A DNA stretch of 64,000 bases. Origin: Atherix ibis (Eukaryota; Arthropoda; Insecta; Diptera; Athericidae). The translations under genes were made by a program, and so were the position numbers. Shown here piece by piece: positions 49,416-61,896 of this stretch (its first letter is position 1; each line of letters starts with the position of its first letter). The stretch lies in contig OY282607.1 of assembly GCA_958298945.1 (NCBI GenBank), forward strand, positions 31,690,500 to 31,754,499. Direction: 5' to 3'. The notes below the pieces were generated by a model, which worked only from the letters and a program-made list of their open reading frames with translations, did not search any database and had not been told where the DNA came from.

Positions 49416-50632
49416 ACAAACTAACTATACTTGTTATATAAAGTTTTATATATATTTTTCTAAAAAAAAGGCAACTATGAATAATCAAAAGTCAATTAAT
49501 TATGTATATGGTTTTTAAAATATCTTACCAAACAGAACAGAATTTGATATCTTTCTGTAATGATGCTTTTGTAAATAGTGCCCTTAATAATTCTACAAAT
49601 TGTGTTCAATAAATGATTTGGTTTTTCATGTAATGCGAGCATATCTTTAACGATGATCGTGTGGGTCTGATACACAGAATTAATGTATTTTTAATGATTA
49701 AAACTTTTAAATATAATTAAATGTAGTAAATTTTTATAAACTATAAATACATAAAATGCACGTTTCAATAAAAAATAATCAATATGAACGTGAAATATAT
49801 TCAAATAATGCGATGTTTTTCCATTCAATGACGATGTTTCTATGCGTAGCCATACCCTTACTTGATTAGAGTACGTGACATTTATAATGACAGCTGCTGT
49901 AAGAAATGTCATAACAAGATAGCCCGGTTTCGAGTAACAGGTAATAATAGTTTACTGGCTTTGAAGATAAAATTTTCATAGTTTTTTCTATTATTATAGA
50001 AAAAACTCAACCATAAATCATAATCATTTTCATAATTGCGCAATCCACGAATTTATAGTAACAACAATAACAATGAATTTCTTATGGCATAGCATTTCGT
50101 CAAAACTGTCTTTTTATGTACACAATAATCACATATAAACTATATAATTTATTTACTGGAAAAAAGATGACTATCATATAATAAGTAGTAATGCATACTT
50201 ATGTAGATTATTATTTTCATCTCCATAAAATATGCTGAAAATATACATAATAATGCTTATTTTACTTTAAAAAGATTATAAAATGCTAATGGAATATATT
50301 AACAAATTGAGTACAGTAATTTAAATAACAAATAATAGAATTTACTATTAAATTTTTGAAATTTATCCATTGAATAAAATAGATTTATACTTTGGCAGTT
50401 TAAAGAAATTAATATTTATTTTGGTATAACAACACATTTACAAATTTCTATCTCGTCGTTTCATTATTCAAAAAATATAAATCTTAAAAATGTTGTTTAT
50501 TGTTAAAAATGAAGTTTTTTAAATGGTTGATTATTAATATAACGGTAATTCACTAAATATTCTCTAAGCTCTTACAAGTTTATAACCTTACAACAGCATG
50601 CAAAGAATTCTTTACACATTAAAGGACATAAA
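49416..50632. other. Intergenic spacer
   Basis: No gene seen between RNF113 and the ADAT3 transcript. An A/T-symmetric hairpin at about 49,978-50,006 (TTTTTTCTATTATTATAGAAAA) is the only structure. Confidence 0.5.
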
Positions 50633-50863
50633 ATGTTAAAATGTTTAGTTACGAGATATTTAGGAAAAAATATTCGTAATATCAAACGTAAACGAAATTC
50701 ATGCATGATTAAACAATTCCAAGAAAAAGAATTAATAATACGAAAAGAAAATTATTACATTTACCAATTAAAAAAAAGGTAATTTATTCTAAAGCAAACT
50801 AAATTCTTATATTTTTTTTTTCTAAATTCTTTTTACAGAATTGTATCCATGCATGAATTTTAA
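50633..50863 (+). CDS. Spliced 56-codon ORF just upstream of ADAT3
   Basis: Candidate only. Exons 50,633-50,778 and 50,839-50,863; the 60-bp intron has GTAATT at the start and TTTTTACAG at the end. Product 56 aa, very basic (MLKCLVTRYLGKNIRNIKRK start, ends IVSMHEF). The stop is 11 bases before the ADAT3 ATG, so both ORFs would share one mRNA. The N-terminus could pass for a mitochondrial presequence (inference). It may instead be an incidental uORF across a 5'UTR intron. I recognise no family. Confidence 0.4.
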
Positions 50864-50874
50864 ATAAACACATA

Positions 50875-52158
50875 ATGGAGCCGGAATGCAAACGATTCAA
50901 GTACAATACAGAAAATCCCAATAAATATCATTTAAATTTTAATCATAAAAATAGTTGTATTAAATCAATTTTATCTACTGATTACACTAAGTCTATTTCG
51001 ACTGAACAAGTTTATATTAGTTCAATAGCAGATATGAGAAATATTTCCGCAATAATAACTGAACTTAATCATTGTTTACCAATTAATTCACTTCAACATT
51101 TAAAACGTGCAAGAAAAAATGAAATACTTTTAAGTCGAATGGAGAATATTATTAATTTTGTAGAAAACAATTTATTTTCTAATACTAAATTAGTAGCTAC
51201 TAATGATAAAATGCTAGAAGATGAATATACGAAATTACAACAATCTCTTATGACTAAAAATAAAAATGATTTAATCGAATTAATTGTAAATGGGAATAAA
51301 GTCGATACTGAACTTAAGAAAAATATAATTTATTGTTTTTTAATTTGGTCAGGACTTTCGTCTAACATAGTAAAAATATTAATAGACAAAATATATATGA
51401 AAAAGGTAGCAGTAAGTGGTCCATTTATGCGTTGGCAATACGAAGAGATGAACAATTTGTGGCCTTGTAAATATCATCCTAACAAACGATTGGAGAAACT
51501 CTACTCGAACAATTATTTTAGTCCAGAAGAAAGTGACTTGCATTTAAAATTTGCATCAATTTCGTTATTTTTAAGTAAAGAAAATGGTGAAAAACATTTT
51601 GGAATTTGTGTTGATCCTCGAACGAATAGTATTGTTGCTGTTGCAGGAGAGATGATTGATCGAAATCCAATAATGCATTGTTCAATGGTCCTGATTGATA
51701 TGGTAGCCAGAACACAAAATGGTGGTGCTTATATGTATCCGGAAAAATATCCCGAAAACCATAGTGAGTTCAATTTTCAAGGGATCGAAGAAAAATATTT
51801 GAAGAGCATAAAAAAACATTTTTTGGATATCAGATTTGGTGCTGAAATGATTACTAATGATAGAAAATTTATGATACCAGAATTAATTGAACCTGAAATG
51901 GATAATCTTAAAAAATATGGACCATATATATGCACTGGATATGATGTATATTTAAGTCATGAGCCGTGCTTAATGTGTGCAATGGCATTAACACATAGTA
52001 GAGTTAAGCGATTATTTTATATAGAACCGACAATATATGGTGGTCTAGAAACAAGAGTTATGCTTCATACTGTTAGAGAATTAAATCATCATTATGAAGT
52101 ATATAAAATGGAATTTCAACCATCTTCACAAGATTGTTATACAAATGAAGAAAAATAA
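50875..52158 (+). CDS. ADAT3: tRNA A34 deaminase subunit ADAT3
   Basis: Non-catalytic partner of ADAT2; the pair converts A34 to inosine in tRNA anticodons. Single coding exon, 427 aa. The N-terminal part (residues 1-180) is poorly conserved; the deaminase domain begins near WPCKYHPNK. Zn ligands: His in NPIMHCSM, Cys pair in EPCLMCAM. The usual HAE catalytic Glu is replaced (His-Cys-Ser), as expected for ADAT3, where it is Val in many species. Family motifs ICTGYDVYLSHEPC, THSRVKRLFY and LNHHYEVYK are present. The stop overlaps an AATAAA at 52,154, so the 3'UTR may be very short. Confidence 0.95.
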   Translation: MEPECKRFKYNTENPNKYHLNFNHKNSCIKSILSTDYTKSISTEQVYISSIADMRNISAIITELNHCLPINSLQHLKRARKNEILLSRMENIINFVENNLFSNTKLVATNDKMLEDEYTKLQQSLMTKNKNDLIELIVNGNKVDTELKKNIIYCFLIWSGLSSNIVKILIDKIYMKKVAVSGPFMRWQYEEMNNLWPCKYHPNKRLEKLYSNNYFSPEESDLHLKFASISLFLSKENGEKHFGICVDPRTNSIVAVAGEMIDRNPIMHCSMVLIDMVARTQNGGAYMYPEKYPENHSEFNFQGIEEKYLKSIKKHFLDIRFGAEMITNDRKFMIPELIEPEMDNLKKYGPYICTGYDVYLSHEPCLMCAMALTHSRVKRLFYIEPTIYGGLETRVMLHTVRELNHHYEVYKMEFQPSSQDCYTNEEK

Positions 52159-55100
52159 AATTTATTTTTAAAAAAAATTCTCATATATTTTTTTAAGTAT
52201 TTATATCCTTTTATTTTATCCTCTTTTTGACTGAATTTTAATTTGGGCGAATAGTTTACATGTAAATACTTGGTTGTTAGGAATATTTACTATTTTGATT
52301 ATGATTAGAAAAGCAGATGCAATTTTACGCTATTCAAAAATTTGTTTAAAGTGTAAGTATGGTTCAAGAGAAGATAAAAAGAAAAATATTAGAAAACTGG
52401 CAGATTAGAATAAGATTAGTAAAGGTCCGAAAAACTATATAATAAGAAATTTGGTGACAAAAGATATTTTCTACTATCTGTCGATAATAAAGGCTATGGA
52501 AGCTATTTCATTAAGTTCTGCTTAGTATAGTGACTTAATTCAATAGAATTATTTCAAAAAAAAAAGTTTTCAAAGTCCAAAATTTTTTTTTTTATTATTA
52601 TTAAAAGCTATCCAATAGAGTAATTTTCTTATATTTATAATTATTAAAAGGTTATTCTATACTTGAACTGATTTATTTATATTTTTTTTTCATTTTAAAT
52701 GTTTATCCATAACATTTCTCATTAATTTTAAATTAATAATACATTATATTATGCGACAATACAGGGAAAGTCCACCTTCAAAGATATTAAACTATTAAGA
52801 AATTTATTATTTTAATGCATTAAAATTAAAGTTTTTTTTAATATAAAATTTCCAATCCAAATAGTATATACGATATAATATAAAGTAAAAATAGAATATA
52901 CACAAAAATTAAAAATATGATTTTTTTTTATAAAAAGAATATATTCTCAATTCAGTAATAATTTTAAAGCCATAAATTTATATTAAAATTATTTATAGCT
53001 GGCTGAAAGGATCAAATATTTTTAATAATAAAAAATTCATAAAAAAAAACAAAACAATTAAAATATATTATTTTTCTTGGATAAAGTAAAATCATCTAAT
53101 ATAAAATATGAACAAAAAAATCAGTAAAAAATATGAATAATAAAATAAATGCTTATAATTAAAATGTGTTGCGTTTTATTAAGAAGAAATTGCTTAGCGT
53201 TAAAATAATAAAATTCACTCGTATTAATACGAGTAGAGGCATTTCCTTGAAGATTAATCCTCTATTTAAGTTTTGATAAATTTTAATAAAATTTTATTTG
53301 ATTGTATTTTATTTTTATTTTCAGAAAACTAATGACAATAATTCCTCGACCAATTAGTATACATATAATAAATATGTGAATTTTTTTTTTTAATTTTTTT
53401 TAGTGAATTACAATTAAAGAAATTGTCTTTATTATAAGAAAGAATTTGTCCAGTTTAAAATAGAATAAATAAGTATGGACAGAAAGATTAATTTTTTACT
53501 AAATATTTTATAGTGTCTAGTGTACGTTTTATATATATTTGCAAAAACCAAAAACCAAAAAAAAAAAAAATACAATATAAATTCGGGGTGCTTTCGATTG
53601 ACCTTAAGTTTAATTGAACTTAATTTTAGAAGTGCCTTTAAATGAAGATATGCCTTTTAGAATATTTAAGAATTTTTAAACGAGAATAGTATTATTTTAT
53701 ATGAAAAATAATTATAAGCAAGTGATCAAAAAGTACCGCCGTTTTTTTTTTTACAAAAGAAAACCAAAGATTAAGTGTTAAAAGAAGTTTAGTTTTTATT
53801 ATTTTCTGTTTTTTTATTTTTTTTTTGTCATTTCATATTGAATTTATTCTTGTCATCATCATTGTTGGTTTGTTGAAAATAACAATTTAATCGTTGAACT
53901 AAATTAAGAAATGCGTCGAATTTGAAAAAAAAAAATTTAAACTTAAATTAAACTAAATAATAACAATAATAATAATAAGCAAAAAAAAAATAAAAAAATG
54001 TTATAATTCTTATTACATTGTTAACATTAAAAAAAAAAAACACCCTAAAAATTTACGTTTATTGGTGTGATCTAATCAAGTGATGGATTGATTGAGCGTA
54101 GAATCAAAAGTGGAGATAAGATGAGAAAAACCTCACAAATGTATTCAGATTAATATATGATTGAATCTATGCGCTCTTAATAGATATTGTTTTTTTTTAA
54201 AAATATTTTGTATTTTTATTTAAATAATTGTGTGGATATTTTTGTTTTAATAAACAGCATACATATTCCCATAGTAATACCCACTTTTGTAGAATTAACA
54301 TTAAAAACAATATCATATTAATAAACAAACCAGTTAAGATATATTATATCATAAAAAAAAAAATAGAAACTAAAAAAGCAATAAAAAATTATCTGAACTA
54401 TGAGTATGTATGTATGTATATATTGATATAAATTAACTTCCCATATAGACATTATTATCAATATCAATTTAATCGAACTTGATAATTGGTTGAGTCAGTT
54501 GAGTTGAGTTCCAATCATGGAAATGCTCTTTGAACAGTAGTAATTTTTATTTATAAACATATATGTATGCACTATAAATCTATATATATATATATGCATA
54601 TATGTATATTTTATAATATAATCATATTTGAAATAGATTATACTATACGTTTGTATAACGATTGACGGACTGATTATTCAACAAATTTATATTCTAATAC
54701 TCTATTCGTACTTACATATATACATATAGAGTAATTTTGTTATATCTAAATCAAAAGTTAAGTTATAGAGCTTATGGAAAAAAGTTTTCATATACAATAT
54801 ATAAATTGTTCAAATTAATAAAAAGACGATATTAAAACACAATACAAATATTATTGACGCAAATTGTGTTGTGAGCTTTTGACAAAACGATATCTTATTT
54901 GCTCGAAATATTATTGATCTTGTATTCAGTTCGTGGTGATATTTTTCATAAGTTAGACGTCTTTTTCGCACTGTCATCAGCACATAATAATCGTTGCACA
55001 TTTAATATCAAATTTTTAATTTTGTTTTCTATTTAAAAGAACCGAGAAAAAACGAATTTTCCATAAGTTTTGTGCAATATATGTATATATATTGATTTTC

Positions 55101-56938
55101 TGTTAATAATAATAATCGGAATCATTTTTAAGAAAGAAAAAAAAGTTTTTCGTAATAAAAAATAGAATAAAACAGTTTTTTTTACAATCAGTTATATTTT
55201 TTGTTTTGTACAAATATAGAAAACAAAAATTTAATAAAGTTGAAATAATGATGTGAAAAATTAAAGTTTTCAAAAAAAATATTTTTGTTAAAAAAAAAAA
55301 AAAATTTTTTATAATTAAAAGCATGGTTTATTTTAAAAAATACATAATTTCACTTCCATATTGAGAAAAAAAAAAGGAAAAGTATTTATAATATTATTTA
55401 AAAAAAAAAATTAATATAAACTAAAAAAATTCATAATTTATAATAAAAGTTATTGTAATAGAAAAATAATAATGATTAATTACAATATATATTAAAATAG
55501 AATGAGGATGCGTCATTTAAAAATTTATTTTATAAATTAACGAAAATACCAAAAAAAAAAAAAAATAATAAATATATATTTTAAAAAAGATATATTTAAT
55601 AAACAGCCTTTGAATGTTTTTTATTTTAATTTACACGGATTATAATCAGCCATATTTACTTGGCAATAGTGTAACTTAGAAATGCAATTAATTTTTTAAA
55701 TATAAAATTTAAGAGAATAATTTCTCTGCACAATTTTTCTTTCAAATAACATATAATAATTACAAGCATATAATTATTAATTTATTGAAAATCTTATTTA
55801 TAAAATTTAAGAGTTAAGAACTTAAATAAGAAACAAAAAAATTAATTTAAAAAAAGTGGCTAAATTTTTTTTTTTTTAAGTTTAGTGAAAGAAACGAAGA
55901 AAAATAATTATTTTTATATTTGTGTTTGAAATTCATGGATAAAAGACCAATTATACTAAAGCAAAGTAAAGAATTCGTTTTTATTGTTAACAAAATGCTG
56001 CTAAAAATTGAGAATACCCTATTAAGAAGTCATAGACAACGTGAAACGACAGGAATTAAAAAATTATATAATTCATTTTTTGTCCTATTCTAATTTTATT
56101 AACAATTATAACATTATTTGGACCATCGACATTAATGTATAAATGCGATATTAATTCTATAAAATTTTAATTAAATTAAAAATGAAAATAAATTTTGTGT
56201 TGCTTTAGTTATAATTAAGTAAATACTTAATTAAAAAAATATACAAAAATAAAATTTATATCATATAAGTTAATTAATTTTAAATAATAATAATAATAAT
56301 AATAGAAGAAATATAAAAATTATAAAATCCAAGTGGTGCTAACAAATTTTTAAAAAAATTAATCTAATATCTATTATAAATTATAATTCTAATTAAAAAT
56401 CTATTAAAAATATAAATATATCCCATTAATAGTGCAATTATTAATAATAGTGTTAAAAATTTAATTAAAAAAAAAAAAAATTCAATAAAAAATAAAAATA
56501 TTTTGCACTAAATGTTAAATACGTTCTAAGCGTTTTTAAATAAAATACAACTTTGTACATATGTATATGAAAATTGCCATAAAAGCACATAATTTTATAA
56601 AAAGAAAAACCTTTAATTTTGGTTTATATAAAAAAAAGATCTTCCTGAATTAGAAAATACCGAAAATTTTTTTTTTTTAACAAATTAGCAAAGAATTACA
56701 TCCGGTCGGGTACGTTTCGAATTTGATTATAATTTTTTTTGGTGAATTGGCTTTAAATCTCTTCTACTATCCTTTTATAATATTGTATTATTAATAAATA
56801 AATATTAAAAAATTAAAAAGAATTTTTTATAAATTAAAATTAAAATATTAACCAAATTGAAAAGAAATAAAAAAGAAAAAAAAAATCAATATAAACAATA
56901 ATTGTGTTTGGATTTTATAAAAAAAAAATATAACACGA
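52159..56938. other. 4.8 kb extremely AT-rich non-coding region
   Basis: Nearly only A/T, with long poly-A, poly-T and (TA)n or (AAT)n tracts (for example TATATATATATATGCATATA at 54,581). No ORF with protein-like composition. Might be promoter and 5'UTR of the gene starting at 56,939, or a scaffold-attachment-like region. Confidence 0.5.
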
Positions 56939-57082
56939 ATGGCTATTTCTTTAGTAACACATCCTGGTCATTTAGATTTCCAAAGTCTTGGCGATCCTTT
57001 GAGAATTTTGCAGAGCTTCGATTATCCATTAAATGATTCAATGGAATTTTCTTCACCAACAAACAATAATAACAATCAAGAG
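56939..57082 (+). CDS. Probable first coding exon of an unidentified gene
   Basis: ATG opens 48 codons ending in AATCAAGAG before the donor GTAAATAG (phase 0). Composition is protein-like in a region that otherwise is not: MAISLVTHPGHLDFQSLGDP, then RILQSFDYPLND, then an Asn run (NNNNNQ) as in insect transcription factors. The next exon was not found in the window, so the intron would exceed 6.9 kb. Reading past the donor gives a low-complexity tail. Confidence 0.45.
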
Positions 57083-57529
57083 GTAAATAGTAATTATAAT
57101 TTGTTGTCCTTTTTGGTTTTGATCCCCCCCCCTAAATTTATACTAGTAAAAATCAATAAACAAAAATATTTATAAAAATATCTACATATATTCTTCGATG
57201 TGAAAATGTCTAGTGATGATATTTTGAAGATAAACACAGCTTCTCGTTAAATGAATTATTTTAGAAACTGTTTCTGATAGATAACATATTTTTACTAATA
57301 ATTGATAGTATCTGCTGAAATAAATTTATTTATAAAAGATATAGATTTGGTTTCACTTCAATGACCTACTAAAAAAACCAATATGGACTTTCGGACTATA
57401 ATTTTGGGACACTACCAAGCCTCCTAATTTCCATCGCATCCAGTACCTTCAGTCAAAAATAGTTTGGAAAATTGTCAATGCTGTCTTGAATGTTTGCAAA
57501 AGTACCATTTATCCTGATCGTGTTGTGAT

Positions 57530-57592
57530 TGCGTCTTGTTATAAAAAGTTTTACTCTCGTTATAAAAAGTTTCACTCTCGTTATTCGTCTAC
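57530..57592. repeat. Clustered copies of a transposon-end motif
   Basis: CTTGTTATAAAAAGTTTTACT, CTCGTTATAAAAAGTTTCACT and a partial CTCGTTATTCG lie in direct array. The same motif forms the inverted ends of the element at 62,667-63,976. Confidence 0.6.
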
Positions 57593-57879
57593 ATTCCAAT
57601 AAGAGTACTAATAGTGTAGTGGTAGTTACATTTTGTTCGGCGGTCAAGCAAAATGAAAAATATTAGTGCTATTTTTGATGTAGTTTAATTTTAACTGAAT
57701 AAATAAAAATCGTTTCTAATGCCCCTCCCTTTAAAAATACATACCATCGCTGACACTGTCATAAACCAAGATGGAAAACCAAAATACATATGCCTATAAA
57801 ATTTCTAAACGGGTTTTGCATTACGCCACTAGATGATGCTGAAGTATCTTCGAATTTTTAAATGCAAACAATGAAGTTC

Positions 57880-58200
57880 TCGTTATTGTAGTTCAGCAAA
57901 ATAACTGGTGGCGTTGCAGGTTACTCTTCTTTTGATGGTATCGACAGTAACAAGATGACGTCCTTTTACGCGTGTTTTGATCTTATGAAAAAAAGTTATA
58001 CGGGCTAAGATCAGGTAACTGGTAGGAAGGGGGCTGTGAAATAATAGGAATTTCTTTTTTTGACGAAAACTCGTTTATGGAAATGGCCACGTGGCAGGTG
58101 CAGTTTATATGGTTGAGTATGCAAGTGTCTGCAGTGTCCGATTTGACCCGAAGGACCCCGTTTTCTGAGACTCTTATGAACTCACTCATCAGCTTCAATA
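57880..58200 (-). pseudogene. Mariner transposase fragment
   Basis: The minus strand reads CHVAISINEFSSKKEIPIIS, then PDLSPYNFFS and a damaged KIKTRVKGRH block: second half of a mariner catalytic core (usual PPYSPDLSPCDFFLFPKLK). No intact element. Confidence 0.65.
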
Positions 58201-58345
58201 TTAATAGACGGTCTTACCTCATTAGAGCCCTGACCCGATCCATATTTGCACAATTTTTAAATTTGCTTTTTCGCCGTCTAAAATAGCTTTTTGCCATCCA
58301 AAAACTTATGCTTTTGATGAGAAATATTCCCCATAGGGGCGTTGT
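58140..58345. repeat. Dispersed repeat shared with 61,960-62,170
   Basis: Both copies contain CAGCTTCAATATTAATAGA(C/T)GG then CCTCATTAGAGCCCTGACCC, and both end TTCCCCAT. Family unknown. Confidence 0.6.
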
Positions 58346-58387
58346 AAATTTTTTTAAGTCATTTCCTATAGGGGCGTTGTTATAAGC

Positions 58388-58666
58388 TTAGCACAAAATT
58401 TGATCGCACATTGTTGCAGAATAATTGTTTGTATTTTGTTCATGTAAACTCGTCTCTTTAAGTAACTCCACAAAAAAATCAGGTGCCATTAAATCTGAGA
58501 ATTGTGGAGGACAAGTAAAAACTAAATTTTTCCAGATAATAGGGTTATTGAGCAGGTCTCGAAGAATCTCCGTTGTTGTCCTTGCGGTGTGAACTGTAGC
58601 GCTATCCAGCTGGAACCATATGTTAGGTTTGTTCAGAAGTGCTGCACGTAAAAAAATCTCTATCAT
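58388..58666 (-). pseudogene. DDE (Tc1/mariner-like) transposase 3' core fragment
   Basis: The minus strand reads IWFQLDSATVHTARTTTEIL, then CPPQFSDLMAPDFFVELLKE. These match the second catalytic Asp block (usual WFQQDGATAHTAR) and the third block (PPRSPDL.P.DFFLW) of the family that left the relics at 10,386-11,300. Isolated fragment. Confidence 0.75.
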
Positions 58667-59559
58667 AGAAAAGGGAATTTTTTAAAATATCGGGCCAGAT
58701 ATGGTTTATTACTATCCTCGGAGAAAGGACTATTGATAATCGCTCATATCTATAGATTGTTTAAAAAGTTGGCATCATCTGTGGCTAGCTGTAAGAATCT
58801 ATCGCAGGCGTTGTTGAGCATCCATGGGTAATAATTCTTTGACCAATTGAATCTTCAGATCAAGTTTCAAAATCCGTTTAAGCGATGTTCTGAAGATGCC
58901 CAAGTCAGAAATCATATCAACGCGTAGATATAAATTGATCATTTTTCTGTCGTAAAGCCTCCACAACTTCTTCTTTGTGAACTGGTTATTAGGAATTTGG
59001 TGATAAAGTTACTAATCATGTTTGCTTTTTAAAATACGCACAGTATTTTGTTGCGATATAATATTAGCATAGATCGTCGAGAAAAATTAAAAAAATCAAT
59101 ATATCTGATCCATTATTTGATTGAGTATGGATCTATTAAATTGTTGGAAAAGCCATCACGCAAGGTGATAATAATGATATATTGTCCATTTTGCTCGATA
59201 ACCTTTTGCCATTTTTCAGCGTGGGTATATAATTCCTCGTTCATAGAAGGACCTGCCTTTATCGGCGAAAAACTGAACTAGATGATGAATTACAGCCTCA
59301 GTTGAACGTCATACTATGCAAGGAGTTTTGAAGAGAGCGAAGCAAATAGAAGTCTGACAACGCAAGGTCAGGCGATTATTGTGGTTGTGGCAACACATCG
59401 CATCCAAACTCCAACATGTTTTGACGTGTGATCGAGCATGGGTGTGATTTTGTGTTCCCGACAGTAAACTTTCGAATTTGATTGTTTGATTCCTTGGTAG
59501 AAGCTTAAAAAACGCCACCACACTGAAAGCATAATCTTCCTTTGATAAATGTTGTCGTT

Positions 59560-59683
59560 TGAGGCAGATCATCACACCCGGACCAAAAACCGGGTGTGAT
59601 GATCTGAGGCAGATCATCACACCCGGCATAATCTTCCTTTTGTTGTCGTTTGAGGCAGATCATCACACCCGGACCAAAACCGT
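59560..59683. repeat. Short duplication with inverted copy
   Basis: GAGGCAGATCATCACACCCGG occurs at about 59,561, 59,607 and 59,653 on +; CCGGGTGTGATGATCTG (inverted) at about 59,590. The first and inverted copies form a hairpin of about 15-bp arms. CATAATCTTCCTTT is also duplicated (59,530 and 59,628). Confidence 0.8.
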
Positions 59684-60076
59684 TTTCACGCCACATTAGT
59701 GTAAACAACTCACTTCTTATCAACAGTTATCTATTGCTTCAAAAAAGGATCGTTGTTCATACGTTTAATGAGCATATTTCAGATGTTTAAGCATGCCATA
59801 AAATGAACTTCTTTGAGTATATGAGGAACATAAATATTGTTCAATGTTTCTGCATTCTTCAGGTGTTCACAAATAGTTGAATGATAGATGTTCGATGTTT
59901 CTGCATTCTGTCGTGTCGTGTAATGCCGATTTGACTAAATTTATGCTTTTGTTTTGTCGTCATCAACCTCGGTTAGCTTTCCTGACGAAGGACCTTCGTT
60001 GAGATCAAAATCACCAGTACCGAATTTCGAGAACCATCTTTGGCACTGATGCTCCTGTAGAGCATTGTCACCGTTA

Positions 60077-60136
60077 ACTTGTTCGCCATATTTTATTGTT
60101 TTACGGAAGTTAAACAATAAAATATGGCGAACAAGT
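60077..60136. repeat. Perfect hairpin, 24-bp arms
   Basis: Arm 60,077-60,100 is the exact reverse complement of 60,113-60,136, with a 12-base loop. It lies in the N-terminal coding part of the broken mariner and duplicates it in inverted form. Confidence 0.85.
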
Positions 60137-61609
60137 AGAGTTTGGTTTTGCATCTCCAACTTGTTGTATAATCCATAAAAAATATACAAAATGGATCAAC
60201 TTTATTTTAAAAATAACGTCTAAACAATCAACTGTTAAATGACATAACAATAATATAGTTGAGATGCAAATAATTCTAGTACTTCTTAAAATGAACAAAC
60301 GCCATCTGTTACAAAATTTTATAACCAAATATTATAAAATTTCAGAAAATTCTTTATTGTCAGTAAAAAAATACAAACAAAAATTAACAAAACAAAACAC
60401 GGAAAAGTAATAAATAATTTTTTTTAATAAAACGTAGTAGGTTAAAAAAACAGATAATTTTAATTACTCAGCATTCAGTATATACTAAAAACTGGATTTA
60501 CTTAGTATATAATTTTAAATATATTTTTTTACAGATACAGTAATAACTTAACTCATTTATTATTTCAAAAACAAAATCCTTAGCTCCGTTTTTAGAGTAA
60601 AAAAAAGAAGATCTTTACTGAAATTTGACCAAAGTTTCATAATAAAAATAACTTAGACACTTTTTTTTATTACGGTTATTAGTTAGTTATTAATTTTATT
60701 TGTATAAAAATGTAATAAAAAATCAATTTAAAAATTTAACAACTTTTATACTGTTAGATGATCAGCTGGAACGTTATTAAATAATAATTTATGTCACAAA
60801 TTTTCCAGACTAAATACTTTTATGAGGAGGGTATTTTCCAAAAAATTGAAAGAATCTTTTATGAAATTCGTACTAGGAAACTTTCTTTAGTTTAATCACA
60901 TTTTATTTTTATGGTATTTATATCCAACTGGTTTTTGAGCATATAAATTGCATTATTACAAATCATAAACTTATCAAGATAAATAAGTTTTGTGTTATCG
61001 GGAAGGATGCTGGGGGAGATTGCAAGAAATAGCATTATAAAAATTAGTTAACTGGTTTCTTATAAAAATAATATATTTCCAATAATATCAAATTTTTTTG
61101 TATCTAACGTTTATAATTATCATATTTCGTTTTTTTTTTTTTGTTTTTATTCCGGAATTTTAAAAAATGCAAAATTTTTGCAATAAAATCTAGCTTATAA
61201 TATTTATTTGAATTTTTTCTAAGAACATTAACTTCAGTTTGTATTTATAATTTATGATTATTAAGTTAGAAGCGATGATAATTATCTTAAAAAAATTTGT
61301 ATATAAAAAATAAAAAAAACTACAATAAAACTGACCGTATAAAAATTGAATCGAATTATATAGATTTTTGGTATATATTTTTTTTAAATATTAAGTAATT
61401 AAATGTTTTCTTTTTTGTGCATTTTAATTTTTTAAATTTCATATTCAGTTTTTGTTTGCTCAAATTTCATTCTACCTTGTTTTGGTTTCTTTTAATTTTT
61501 TTAAACTACAAAAAAAAAAAAAATTTTTTTTCTTTTAAATTTTTAAAAAACTTAAATTTTGTCATTCCACTTTTTTTTGGTATTTTTGCAACAATTTTAG
61601 TACTTTCGT

Positions 61610-61740
61610 TGGATAGCTATATATTGGCGGATAAGTTGTTTCCAACTCTTCGTAACAGTACTGGAATCGCTATTTCCTTGTGTGGTATCGACCTTTCAAG
61701 TGTTACTTTATTATCTTGGGGAGCAAAATAATATTACAAG
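61610..61740 (-). pseudogene. Mariner transposase C-terminal scrap
   Basis: The + strand GTTTCCAACTCTTCGTAACA and flanks resemble the antisense mariner end at 6,490-6,560 (GTTTCCACTCTTCGTAGCA). The minus strand gives FQYCYEELETTY, a decayed CYEEWK block. Confidence 0.5.
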
Positions 61741-61896
61741 AACTTGTATCAAGTGAACAGAGGTGCTGGGGAACCACAATAACCCCTTTTCAGACAAGGG
61801 AATTCCTCTGGTAACCCCCGCATCCGTAGTCACTTAATGAAGATGGCCTTGTGACAAAGAGCGTTGCCATTGTAGAGCATCAAAGTATCTGCAAAG

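Larger units (their letters stand above)
59130..60190 (-). pseudogene. Broken Mos1/SETMAR-type mariner with rearranged middle
   Basis: Minus-strand N-terminus at 60,150-59,945: RHILLFNFRKTIK, then QEHQCQRWFSKFGTGDFDL and EVDDDKTKA. C-terminus at 59,310-59,150: VIHHLVQFFADKGRSFYERG, then WQKVIEQNGQY. The catalytic middle is absent; 59,320-59,940 is unrelated sequence with short duplications, including 59,529-59,683. Confidence 0.7.

Noticed and set aside
52159..56938. CRISPR-like or satellite arrays in the A/T-rich region
   Set aside because: Only irregular A/T tracts and short microsatellites; no regular spacer-repeat structure, and the genome is eukaryotic.
57083..57175. Extension of the 56,939 ORF past codon 48
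   Set aside because: A good donor (GAG|GTAAAT) precedes it, and the tail has A/T-run composition.
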